Shown here piece by piece: positions 21,667 to 27,293 of a stretch of DNA of 29,041 nt. Position 1 is the first letter of the stretch. Each line of letters starts with the position of its first letter. Both the position numbers and the translations under genes were made by a program. The stretch is from a virus. The stretch is from positions 1-29,041 of the IMG/VR virus record IMGVR_UViG_3300037487_001276. One strand, written 5' to 3'. The notes beneath the pieces were generated by a model, which saw only the letters and a list, made by a program, of their open reading frames with translations, ran no database searches and had not been told where the DNA came from.

Positions 21667-22104
21667 ATGAAAATGAACCAAATCCTATTCGTGCTAACCC
21701 TAGCTCCACTCGTCATCTGTTTCTTTTACGTTATGATTCTAATCTACTTTGAGAAAAAACACGAAAAAAGAGAGTGCAAAGATCTATCAGATTGGATTCT
21801 TCAGAAAAAGAAGTTAGAAAAAACCGAGATCGAAAAAGAACTCGACCGTCTAATCAAATCCACCAAGGGTAAATTCTTTTCTGTTTCTTTTAAGCAGAAA
21901 GATGGAACAATAAAAACATTCAACGGCAAAGACTTTTACAAGAGAATCGAATTCGATAACATGAATTCATTCGGCTTTGTTGACCCTAACAAAAAAACCA
22001 TTTTCAAGAACCAAAAAAAGGGAGGATGGCAGAAGGACATTGGCGAGATCGTGCAATTCAAATGCGGAGCAAAGACAGACTTCGTGACTTTCAACAAAAT
22101 CTAA
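21667..22104 (+). CDS. Membrane-anchored protein, possible SH3-barrel (DUF2693/WYL_2-like) domain
   Basis: This 145-residue protein has an N-terminal transmembrane segment (about residues 5-28) followed by a charged linker helix with many Lys and Glu (residues 30-68). The C-terminal domain begins GKFFSVSFKQKDGTIKTFNG and continues with strand-like segments to the end. The pattern F-x-V-x-F-x-x-K-D-G-T resembles the small Sm/SH3-like barrel proteins (DUF2693) common in phages, but fused here to a membrane anchor. This match is from memory of the family pattern and is tentative. The start follows CTAACAAAAAAACAAA without Shine-Dalgarno. Confidence 0.7.
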   Translation: MKMNQILFVLTLAPLVICFFYVMILIYFEKKHEKRECKDLSDWILQKKKLEKTEIEKELDRLIKSTKGKFFSVSFKQKDGTIKTFNGKDFYKRIEFDNMNSFGFVDPNKKTIFKNQKKGGWQKDIGEIVQFKCGAKTDFVTFNKI

Positions 22105-22115
22105 CAAACAAAAAA

Positions 22116-22283
22116 ATGAAATCAATACTACTAATGATGTTTTTCAGTGCCGCCCACATCTTTATCTTTCTAGCAGTTAGAAGGTATACGGATATCAATC
22201 CAGAAATAAATTTTCTAATGTTCTGGGGATGCATGGCATTGACTTGGGCGGCGACCATAAAAGCCGTCTCAAGAGTAATCTAG
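22116..22283 (+). CDS. Small two-segment membrane protein
   Basis: I start this 55-residue protein at ATG 22116, which follows an A-rich stretch 12 nt after the previous stop; longer in-frame starts would overlap the upstream gene heavily. It has two hydrophobic segments (about residues 3-21 and 31-50) separated by RRYTDINPE. It is the last gene of its unit, and the terminator begins 10 nt later. Its function is unknown. It resembles the 63-aa membrane protein at 20326 in size and layout, not clearly in sequence. Confidence 0.68.
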   Translation: MKSILLMMFFSAAHIFIFLAVRRYTDINPEINFLMFWGCMALTWAATIKAVSRVI

Positions 22284-22293
22284 CAACCTAACA

Positions 22294-22321
22294 GCCCACC
22301 CGCGAGGGTGGGTTTCTTTTT
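22294..22321 (+). terminator. Rho-independent terminator (GCGA loop)
   Basis: GCCCACCCGCGAGGGTGGGT is followed by TTCTTTTT and the GTTAGATTCTAAC palindrome at about 22323-22335. The loop is GCGA rather than GCAA and still fits GNRA. Confidence 0.9.
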
Positions 22322-22341
22322 GGTTAGATTCTAACAGAAGT

Positions 22342-22420
22342 CATAAGTCGTTAAGGATCAACGAGTTACGCAAGCGCCCCCGCCCCGCCGCCATAACTCG
22401 TTGAGTATCAGTGAGTTATA
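22342..22420. repeat. Twin-palindrome unit 6
   Basis: Palindromes at 22342-22370 and 22392-22420 have centres 50 bp apart around a forward C-rich block. The first has unmatched arms (AAGTC with GAGTT). This lies in the 300-nt gene-free stretch 22284-22583, which holds terminator, unit, third palindrome and promoter and no gene that I can see. Confidence 0.86.
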
Positions 22421-22457
22421 GAAATGGGCGTTCTAATGGAAATCTAACAAGTGTATT

Positions 22458-22486
22458 CATAACTTGTTGACACTCAACGACTTATG
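22458..22486. repeat. Third palindrome after unit 6
   Basis: CATAACTTGTTGA ... TCAACGACTTATG has its centre 66 bp after the second palindrome of unit 6, the same offset as the extra palindrome at 28483. A GTCAAG box follows at 22489. Confidence 0.75.
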
Positions 22487-22546
22487 GGGTCAAGCCCTAT
22501 TTGGTCTATTTCTTGTTATTCTTGTTATTCTTAACTCAAAAAAATG

Positions 22547-22574
22547 TTGACACTCTAAACTTTTTTGCTACTCT
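22547..22574 (+). promoter_or_regulatory. Sigma70 promoter for the 22584-24426 operon
   Basis: TTGACA (consensus -35), a 16-nt spacer and TACTCT are followed by 9 nt and ATG 22584, so the leader would be at most about 3 nt. Confidence 0.78.
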
Positions 22575-22583
22575 TTTCTCGAA

Positions 22584-22694
22584 ATGAAAATTCAAATCAC
22601 TCTCAAGCCCATTAAACAAAGAATCCACTTTGCTCCTCCCACAAAATACTTTGCGGATAAAAAGAAGAAGCAGAATAAAAATGCTTGCCGTTAG
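22584..22694 (+). CDS. Small basic peptide (36 aa)
   Basis: This very short frame is supported by its place directly behind a strong promoter (9 nt from the -10 box to the ATG). The product is highly basic (KADKK-like runs near residues 24-33) with a Pro/His/Phe centre (RIHFAPPTKYF). No family is recognised. Because it opens a seven- to eight-gene unit it could also act as a leader that starts translation of the operon, but no arrest-like sequence is evident. Confidence 0.5.
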   Translation: MKIQITLKPIKQRIHFAPPTKYFADKKKKQNKNACR

Positions 22695-22722
22695 AATTAA
22701 AATCAATTAAAATACCCACGAC

Positions 22723-22875
22723 ATGAAACTACTAAAGAAAATCTATCATCTAATCAATCCGCCGATTCCGCCAACCTATGGCAAAAGTATCTTTGACCAA
22801 AAATCTTGGTTGACAAGAAAGGTCGAAGATGAACAATGGAAACAAGCAAAGGCTAACATTTATAAAACAAGATGA
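22723..22875 (+). CDS. Small basic protein (50 aa)
   Basis: This frame begins MKLLKKIYHLINPPIPPTYG and ends ANIYKTR. Its stop overlaps the next start as ATGA, which supports real translation. The N-terminal 12 residues are an amphipathic basic helix, followed by a Pro-rich turn and a charged helix with Trp (SWLTRKVEDEQWKQAKANIY). It might be a membrane- or partner-binding adaptor. The function is unknown. Confidence 0.6.
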   Translation: MKLLKKIYHLINPPIPPTYGKSIFDQKSWLTRKVEDEQWKQAKANIYKTR

Positions 22876-23198
22876 TCACTCAAGAAGAAGCAGACTGTTT
22901 CATTAGACTAACACTTAAACAGTGGAATCTTCAAATGCCTTTCGAGTGGACTAACACTCAGCGGCGTTTGGGTGCATACGATATAAAAAATCGCCGCATT
23001 GAACTTTCGCGGCAAATCTTGAATTCTTTTCCTTTGTTTAAAGAAGTCTTCTTGCACGAACTAGCCCACGCATTAGACTTAAAAGAAAGAAATCATTTGT
23101 TTCATAAGAACGGCAGATGCTCATTCCACAACCGCACTTGGAAAAAATGGTGCTTGACTCTTGGCATTCCCGCCCGTAGATTGATTCCCGCAAAATAA
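22872..23198 (+). CDS. SprT-like zinc metalloprotease
   Basis: This 108-residue protein carries the zinc-protease signature HELAHALD (H62, E63, H66) preceded by LFKEVFL, and a downstream SFHNRTWKKW in which H86 is a candidate third ligand. These features, with the short RRIELSRQIL strand ahead of the motif, match the SprT/Spartan-type fold. Bacterial and phage SprT-like proteins are thought to act on DNA-linked proteins or have an unknown role; cytoplasmic action is expected because there is no signal peptide. It is coupled by an ATGA overlap to the preceding 50-aa gene and followed after 4 nt by the next gene. Confidence 0.85.
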   Translation: MITQEEADCFIRLTLKQWNLQMPFEWTNTQRRLGAYDIKNRRIELSRQILNSFPLFKEVFLHELAHALDLKERNHLFHKNGRCSFHNRTWKKWCLTLGIPARRLIPAK

Positions 23199-23202
23199 AA
23201 AC

Positions 23203-23400
23203 ATGACAACCATTGAAGAACTAATAAACACAATCGAGGAACTAAACTCCCTCGCCACAAAAGCTCTCGATGCTCTCGATCTCATCGATGAAACATCTCT
23301 TCTTATCGATTCTTATCATTTGCGTAATATCGCTATCGTGACAAAAGAAATGAGAGAAAGATTGAAACAAATCATTGACGAACACAGAGAAAACGATTAA
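23203..23400 (+). CDS. Small coiled-coil protein
   Basis: This 65-residue acidic protein is almost wholly helical, with Leu/Ile at heptad-like spacing (IEELINTIEELNSLATKALD, then RNIAIVTKEMRERLKQIIDE). It probably forms a helical dimer or bundle. It lies 4 nt after the SprT-like gene, within the same operon, preceded by AAAATAAAAAC without Shine-Dalgarno. No function is recognised. Confidence 0.68.
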   Translation: MTTIEELINTIEELNSLATKALDALDLIDETSLLIDSYHLRNIAIVTKEMRERLKQIIDEHREND

Positions 23401-23409
23401 ACTACGCAC

Positions 23410-23754
23410 ATGGACACACTACCAACACCACCCGCAATTATCAAAGTGAATGCCGACTTGTCACAAGGTCTCGACCTTCGCAACCCACTTCATGCCAAGG
23501 CGTATCTCAAAGCAGCAAGCCACTTCCTTTCCTCTTGGAATCAAGAATGGTCTGCCGAAAAACTTTGTCTCGTTATGATCGCAGACGAAGAAGACGATGC
23601 CGCAATGAATGACCGCAAAGAAATATTGGTTTGGTCTGCCATCTCAAATTGGGAACTTCACCCGATGGACGATACCGATCCTTGGTACTTTGTCGAAGAA
23701 TTGATCAATGGACTAGCCGAGGACTTTCTAACCTTTTTATCAGAAAACGCATGA
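23410..23754 (+). CDS. Hypothetical acidic protein
   Basis: This 114-residue soluble acidic protein is rich in Trp, Asp and Glu, with an N-terminal Pro-rich segment (DTLPTPPAIIKV), a helix (LHAKAYLKAASHFLSSWNQE) and a C-terminal DPWYFVEELINGLAEDFLTF helix. No catalytic motif is visible. It lies 9 nt after the previous gene and its stop overlaps the next start as ATGA. The function is unknown. Confidence 0.7.
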   Translation: MDTLPTPPAIIKVNADLSQGLDLRNPLHAKAYLKAASHFLSSWNQEWSAEKLCLVMIADEEDDAAMNDRKEILVWSAISNWELHPMDDTDPWYFVEELINGLAEDFLTFLSENA

Positions 23755-23915
23755 AACATCTTGTTCTAACAGTACACTCTGGACTTGTGTCATATCAACT
23801 TAGTACAGCGGCGAGAGTATCGTCTGGCTCGCATCCTTTGGGTGACGATACCCCTCAACAGGTCATCGACTATCTGATTTCAATCATCAAACCGACAACG
23901 CACGAAGTAATATGA
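23751..23915 (+). CDS. Hypothetical small protein (54 aa)
   Basis: ATG 23751 is chosen because it forms ATGA with the upstream stop, and the same frame's stop forms ATGA with the next start (23912); longer in-frame starts would overlap the upstream gene. The product has strand-like HLVLTVHSGLVSYQLSTAA, a Gly/Ser loop and a helix DDTPQQVIDYLISIIK. No family is recognised. Confidence 0.65.
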   Translation: MKHLVLTVHSGLVSYQLSTAARVSSGSHPLGDDTPQQVIDYLISIIKPTTHEVI

Positions 23916-24112
23916 AAAAGTACACAGAGAAGCAAGTCTGGAATCTAATAAAACAATTGGGTTGGTCTGCTACGATATGCGACCATGAACCCTGCTATGG
24001 TCAAATGACTATACAGGTTGCTCTCCATGAGGACATGCCTTATCTTGCCGAATTCGTTCAAGATGCAGGCGGACTTTATACTTTTGTTTTTTATACCGAA
24101 GAAAGTAATTGA
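23912..24112 (+). CDS. Hypothetical small protein (66 aa)
   Basis: This 66-residue protein begins with a basic helix (YTEKQVWNLIKQLGWSATIC), then DHEPCYGQMTIQVALHEDMP, and ends with a strand-like LYTFVFYTEESN. Three of its residues (C30, H32, C36) are a loose Cys/His group without a standard spacing. It is joined by an ATGA overlap to the upstream gene. The function is unknown. Confidence 0.68.
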   Translation: MKKYTEKQVWNLIKQLGWSATICDHEPCYGQMTIQVALHEDMPYLAEFVQDAGGLYTFVFYTEESN

Positions 24113-24144
24113 CTAACCAACCAAACCAACCAATAATCCCTCAC

Positions 24145-24426
24145 ATGAATTCATCCGAACTAATCCAAGCAATCGAAAACGACAAAGCAGCATCTTACTG
24201 GTTAATCGATCAAATCCGCTTAATCGGTAAGAGAGACATCTTCGACTTTATGCGAGATGTCGAAACTCTAAACGATGTCCTGCAACTTCAATGGCATGAG
24301 ATGACGCAAGAACGAATGAAGAAAGAACGCAATGCTCAAATGCTGGAGACATCGACGCTCTGGAAAAGGGATCAAGAACGTATGGTCAAAGATTTTCTCG
24401 CTGGTAAATGCGAGCATCCCATCTAA
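24145..24426 (+). CDS. Hypothetical helical protein
   Basis: I start this 93-residue protein at ATG 24145, although an in-frame TTG at 24109 overlapping the previous stop would add 12 residues rich in Asn/Pro/Gln. It is charged and mostly helical (MNSSELIQAIENDKAASYWL, then a long Met/Lys/Glu-rich helix near residues 55-85). No motif is recognised. It ends the 22584-24426 operon, and a terminator begins 29 nt later. Confidence 0.7.
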   Translation: MNSSELIQAIENDKAASYWLIDQIRLIGKRDIFDFMRDVETLNDVLQLQWHEMTQERMKKERNAQMLETSTLWKRDQERMVKDFLAGKCEHPI

Positions 24427-24455
24427 CATTTTCTGGTTAGTGTTAGTGTTAGTCG

Positions 24456-24483
24456 CCTCCACCCGAAAGGGTGGAGGTTTTTT
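24456..24483 (+). terminator. Rho-independent terminator (GAAA loop)
   Basis: CCTCCACCC, a GAAA tetraloop and GGGTGGAGG are followed by TTTTTT. This is a longer variant of the common right-arm terminator, and a TGTTAGAGTCTAAC palindrome follows it. Confidence 0.92.
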
Positions 24484-24502
24484 GTTAGAGTCTAACGGAA
24501 GT

Positions 24503-24581
24503 CATAAGTCGTTGAAACTTAGCGAGTTATGGCGGCGGGGCGGGGGCGCGGCTGTAACTCCTTGAGTATCAGTGAGTTACG
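24503..24581. repeat. Twin-palindrome unit 7 (GC block inverted)
   Basis: Palindromes at 24503-24531 and 24553-24581 have centres 50 bp apart around GGCGGCGGGGCGGGGGCGCG, the reverse complement of the forward block. There are no TGTTAGA repeats after it; the promoter follows within 30 nt. Confidence 0.85.
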
Positions 24582-24608
24582 AAAAGAATAAAAAAGAATA
24601 AAAAAGCA

Positions 24609-24636
24609 TTGACCTTATCCACCCCCATGCTATCTT
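24609..24636 (+). promoter_or_regulatory. Leaderless promoter (unit 24643)
   Basis: TTGACC, a 16-nt spacer and TATCTT are followed by ACTCCC and ATG 24643. Confidence 0.74.
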
Positions 24637-24642
24637 ACTCCC

Positions 24643-24948
24643 ATGCAAACGCTATTTGAATATCGATCAGAACTCGCATCCTTACCAGAATATCGCATCC
24701 ACCGTCCCGATGCTTGCCAAACATTCATGGCAAGCGTAGAGCATAAAGAAGAAGATGATGATGAAATCTTGTTAGAAACAATCTTCTCACTTTGCAATCG
24801 TGGCTCACGCCATGAGCATCCGCAATTTGATCAAACACCAATTCCTTCTCTTTCGTTAGGGGATTGTGTAAAATTAGGTTGCAACTATCGAGGCGAACCT
24901 GTACGAATCTATCGATGCGAAGCTCAAGGTTGGACTAAACTCTTTTAA
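24643..24948 (+). CDS. YodL-like (SLSLGD motif) hypothetical protein
   Basis: This 101-residue protein has a Glu/Asp-rich middle (residues 33-47) and a C-terminal segment PSLSLGDCVKL (68-78) followed by a Gly/Arg turn and YRCEAQGWTKLF (90-101). The form SLSxGDxV then GW near the end recalls the YodL-like and related small domains of phages and plasmids, whose function is unknown. The match is by motif only. The leaderless promoter supports the ATG at 24643. The gene is followed closely by the gene at 24953. Confidence 0.72.
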   Translation: MQTLFEYRSELASLPEYRIHRPDACQTFMASVEHKEEDDDEILLETIFSLCNRGSRHEHPQFDQTPIPSLSLGDCVKLGCNYRGEPVRIYRCEAQGWTKLF

Positions 24949-24952
24949 TAAT

Positions 24953-25330
24953 ATGAAACAAATCCGCGTTTACTATAACTTCCACAAAAAACTCTTCTCT
25001 GTTCAAGAGAAGGTGAATGGTTCTTGGAAGGTCGTCGAGTATACTAACGAAATCTTTATCCGCAACGCTACCTTCAAGGTAAGCGAGGCGGGGCGGCAAA
25101 GGGTGCTGAAGGAAAAAAGGAAAAACGTTCATGCGTTTATCATTGGTGAGCGTTTCCCTTTCATCCCCAAGTCTTTTGTTTATCGTGATGAGGTTTCTTA
25201 TAACCCATACAAGGGGGAAAATTTTATCATCACCAAGGAAGACAAACCTCTTGACTGGGCAAAATACGTCACTATACTGAACGGGAAGGTGATTGCACTA
25301 ATCCCCGAATTCAAAGGAGTAAGAATCTAA
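24953..25330 (+). CDS. Conserved phage hypothetical protein (YYNFHKK family)
   Basis: This 125-residue basic protein begins with strand-like IRVYYNFHKKLFSVQEKVNG, has a central VSEAGRQRVLKEKRKNVHAF segment, and a VSYNPYKGENFIITKE segment (about residues 80-95). I recognise the pattern as one recurring in phage genomes as an uncharacterised protein, but I cannot name a function. It lies 4 nt after the previous gene and is followed by the 24-aa frame at 25335 with a 4-nt gap, so it is part of the same operon. Confidence 0.72.
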   Translation: MKQIRVYYNFHKKLFSVQEKVNGSWKVVEYTNEIFIRNATFKVSEAGRQRVLKEKRKNVHAFIIGERFPFIPKSFVYRDEVSYNPYKGENFIITKEDKPLDWAKYVTILNGKVIALIPEFKGVRI

Positions 25331-25334
25331 CAAT

Positions 25335-25409
25335 ATGATATACATTGACCAAAAAATAACTACATGGGAACGATTCGAAACCGTGAGTGATCTGGGAGGT
25401 GCGGCGTGA
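25335..25409 (+). CDS. Putative leader peptide or micro-gene (24 aa)
   Basis: A short ATG frame begins 4 nt after the previous stop, and its TGA overlaps the GTG start at 25406 (GTGA). It encodes IYIDQKITTWERFET and then a Gly/Ala-rich end. The last codons include GGGAGG 6 nt before the GTG, so the frame might exist mainly to couple or activate translation of the next gene. A random frame cannot be excluded. Confidence 0.4.
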   Translation: MIYIDQKITTWERFETVSDLGGAA

Positions 25410-25660
25410 ACACCTTGCAATTTCTCCAGTCGTTTTCACCCAATCGGTTGGATCGGTACAGGCAACCATCTGCTACAAGTGAAAGCGTGTTGCGTTTACT
25501 CAACATCGAACTCGCCGAAATTCACGCTCGCTGGATGGCTGGGAGTGATCCCGAGACGTGGGCTAAGTACGAATGCAAGCGGGATGAGCTAACTGCTCTT
25601 GACAACACTCCACCATCATGCCTCCCTACGGATTTCACTTTCTGCGGAAGAGGCATCTAA
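25406..25660 (+). CDS. Hypothetical protein with GTG start and a Shine-Dalgarno
   Basis: This 84-residue protein starts at GTG 25406, the only non-ATG start I accept in the window and the only start here with a good Shine-Dalgarno (GGGAGG 25396-25401, 4 nt before TGC...GTG). It has a basic N-terminus (FLQSFSPNRLDRYRQP), a central helix (SESVLRLLNIELAEIHARWM) and a C-terminal Cys/Pro stretch. Its GC content is higher than that of its neighbours. No family is recognised. It could have been acquired from a phage or host with a canonical ribosome-binding site. Confidence 0.68.
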   Translation: MNTLQFLQSFSPNRLDRYRQPSATSESVLRLLNIELAEIHARWMAGSDPETWAKYECKRDELTALDNTPPSCLPTDFTFCGRGI

Positions 25661-25686
25661 CAATAAAACACTAACTAAATAAAAAT

Positions 25687-26052
25687 ATGGGATTAGATCA
25701 GTTCGCATACGTTACAAACCTAAAGACTGAGGAAAAAAGTGAATTCGGCTATTGGAGAAAGCACAATGCTCTCCAAGGTTGGATGGAAAACCTTTGGCGT
25801 TCCAAGGGTTGCCCTAACAAGGAGAAAGATAGCGAAGACTTCAACTGCATTCCGTTAGATTTGACCCATGAAGACCTCGACGCTCTAGAAAAGGATCTGT
25901 TAGATTCTCGACTGCCAGAGACCAGAGGTTTCTTTTTCGGTTCTAGCACGGCGAGCGACAATCCGCATTTGTTAGATGATCTGGGCTTTGTGTCTCAAGC
26001 GAGGAAGCATTTGGATTCTGGTCTAGAGATCGAATACTTTTCTTGGTGGTGA
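25687..26052 (+). CDS. Conserved phage hypothetical protein (GYWRKxN / GFFFGS)
   Basis: This 121-residue protein begins MGLDQFAYV and contains GYWRKHNALQGW (residues 21-32) and GFFFGSSTAS (81-90). Proteins with MGLDM/Q, YWRK-N and FFFGS-type segments recur in many tailed phages; none has a proven function to my knowledge. It lies 26 nt after the previous gene and is preceded by ACTAAATAAAAAT, without Shine-Dalgarno. No hairpin terminator follows; the twin-palindrome unit 8 starts 12 nt downstream. Confidence 0.77.
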   Translation: MGLDQFAYVTNLKTEEKSEFGYWRKHNALQGWMENLWRSKGCPNKEKDSEDFNCIPLDLTHEDLDALEKDLLDSRLPETRGFFFGSSTASDNPHLLDDLGFVSQARKHLDSGLEIEYFSWW

Positions 26053-26063
26053 CACAACAACCC

Positions 26064-26142
26064 CGTAACTCGTTGTAAATCAGCGAGTTATGGCGGCGGG
26101 GCGGGGGCGCGGCTGTAACTCGTTGATAATGAACGACTTATG
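26064..26142. repeat. Twin-palindrome unit 8 (GC block inverted)
   Basis: Palindromes at 26064-26092 and 26114-26142 have centres 50 bp apart around the inverted GC block. A CTAACAGAAC and a TGTCAAG box follow (26157-26180). No terminator precedes it. Confidence 0.85.
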
Positions 26143-26231
26143 AATCTATCAGAACCCTAACAGAACGCCGCTGTCAAGAATTAAATTCAAGATGCCCCAA
26201 AAATAAAAAACGAAAAACAATAAAAAAGATG

Positions 26232-26259
26232 TGGACAAATCCGCTCGTTCTGGTAATCT
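26232..26259 (+). promoter_or_regulatory. Promoter with ordinary leader (unit 26301)
   Basis: TGGACA, a 16-nt spacer and TAATCT precede ATG 26301 by 41 nt, so the leader would be about 35 nt, ending in an A-run (ACCAAAAAAAAAT). This is one of the few right-arm genes not predicted leaderless. Confidence 0.6.
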
Positions 26260-26300
26260 CTCCTTGTTGCCGCTGATGGCACTCACAACCAAAAAAAAAT

Positions 26301-27044
26301 ATGTCACTAATTATTGCAAAAAACAAAGTATCCACCGAACAGCTCGCGACCTCTTTCACTCCAGAGGGAACCGATTCTTTTCAACCCATCTCCCACTCAT
26401 CCCTTGTCTCTTACACCAGAGACGCGATTGAACGTGCGGGTCTTTCCATCGTCGATGAAGAACACTCTCTTGCGAGAGCAGGTCAACGCTACTTCGGGGG
26501 CTTTGCTCTTACTGGTTCCGATATCACGGGTTCAGACCGTCAAATTGTGTTAGGCTTGCGTAACGCACACGACAAAAGTTTCGCCGCTTCGGTGTGCGTT
26601 GGAAATCGCATGATGGTCTGCGAAAATCTTTGCTTCTCTTCGGATGTAAAGCTCGCTCGTCGCCACACGACGAACATTCTAACCGATCTTCCTCGCGTCC
26701 TTGCCGATGCTGTGGGGCGTGTTGTTTCTCATTGGAACGACATGGGAAATCGTATCGAGGCTTATCAGCAGACCGAAATTTCTCGCGACCGTGCCGCCGA
26801 TCTTCTAATCGATTTAGTTGACTCCAAGGCTTTCCCTGCTCGCGAAATCTACAACGCTGTTCAAGAATTCCGCAACCCTCGCCACGAAGAATTCAAGGGT
26901 GGCACTCTGTGGACGTTGTACAACTCCATCACCGAAAATCTCAAGGGCGGCGACCTTGCCAAGTTGCCTTTCCGAACGATGACCACGCAAAGCATCTTCG
27001 ACCGTGTGAGCGGTCACAAGAATGCAATCGCCCTTCCCGCCTAA
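26301..27044 (+). CDS. DUF932 family protein
   Basis: This 247-residue protein matches the DUF932 (phage/plasmid-related) family in the core GLRNAHDKSFAASVCVGNRM (residues 85-104), VCENLCFSSDVKLARRHT (106-123), an AYQQTEIS-type helix, and a late NAVQEFRNPRHEEF and TLWTLYNSITENLKGG stretch. Members occur in phages, plasmids and integrated elements. The function is unknown and probably soluble, cytoplasmic. The start has an A-rich leader and no Shine-Dalgarno. A promoter lies 41 nt upstream, and a terminator follows 16 nt after the stop. Confidence 0.88.
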   Translation: MSLIIAKNKVSTEQLATSFTPEGTDSFQPISHSSLVSYTRDAIERAGLSIVDEEHSLARAGQRYFGGFALTGSDITGSDRQIVLGLRNAHDKSFAASVCVGNRMMVCENLCFSSDVKLARRHTTNILTDLPRVLADAVGRVVSHWNDMGNRIEAYQQTEISRDRAADLLIDLVDSKAFPAREIYNAVQEFRNPRHEEFKGGTLWTLYNSITENLKGGDLAKLPFRTMTTQSIFDRVSGHKNAIALPA

Positions 27045-27060
27045 CAGCTAACAGCTAACA

Positions 27061-27090
27061 GCCTCCACCCGCAAGGGTGGGGGCTTTTTT
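27061..27090 (+). terminator. Rho-independent terminator (GCAA loop)
   Basis: The stem CCTCCACCC/GGGTGGGGG with a GCAA loop is followed by CTTTTTT and a GTTAGACTCTAAC palindrome (about 27091-27103). Three tandem CTAACAG copies precede it (27043-27061). Confidence 0.9.
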
Positions 27091-27109
27091 GTTAGACTCT
27101 AACCAAAGT

Positions 27110-27188
27110 CATAACTCGTTAAGTATCAACGAGTTACGCGAGCGCCCCCGCCGCGCCGTCATAAGTCGTTGAAAACCAACGACTTATG
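27110..27188. repeat. Twin-palindrome unit 9
   Basis: Palindromes at 27110-27138 and 27160-27188 have centres 50 bp apart around a forward C-rich block. The second is a perfect 12-bp inverted repeat (CATAAGTCGTTG ... CAACGACTTATG), with G and C exchanged relative to other copies, showing a compensating pair. Confidence 0.87.
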
Positions 27189-27259
27189 TAAACCGTTAGA
27201 AAGATGTTAGACTCATCTGTCAAGCATAAAAAAATGATTAAAAATGATTAAAAAATCGC

Positions 27260-27287
27260 TTGCCAAGTCCCTGCTATCTGCTAAGGT
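27260..27287 (+). promoter_or_regulatory. Leaderless promoter (unit 27294)
   Basis: TTGCCA, a 16-nt spacer and TAAGGT are followed by CTGCTC and ATG 27294. The -10 box is a weak match, so confidence rests on the shared 6-nt spacing and the A-rich upstream sequence. Confidence 0.58.
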
Positions 27288-27293
27288 CTGCTC

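Noticed and set aside
22026-22283. 85-residue start for the second membrane protein
   Set aside because: It would overlap the upstream gene by about 80 bases; ATG 22116 after A-rich DNA fits the usual spacing in this region.
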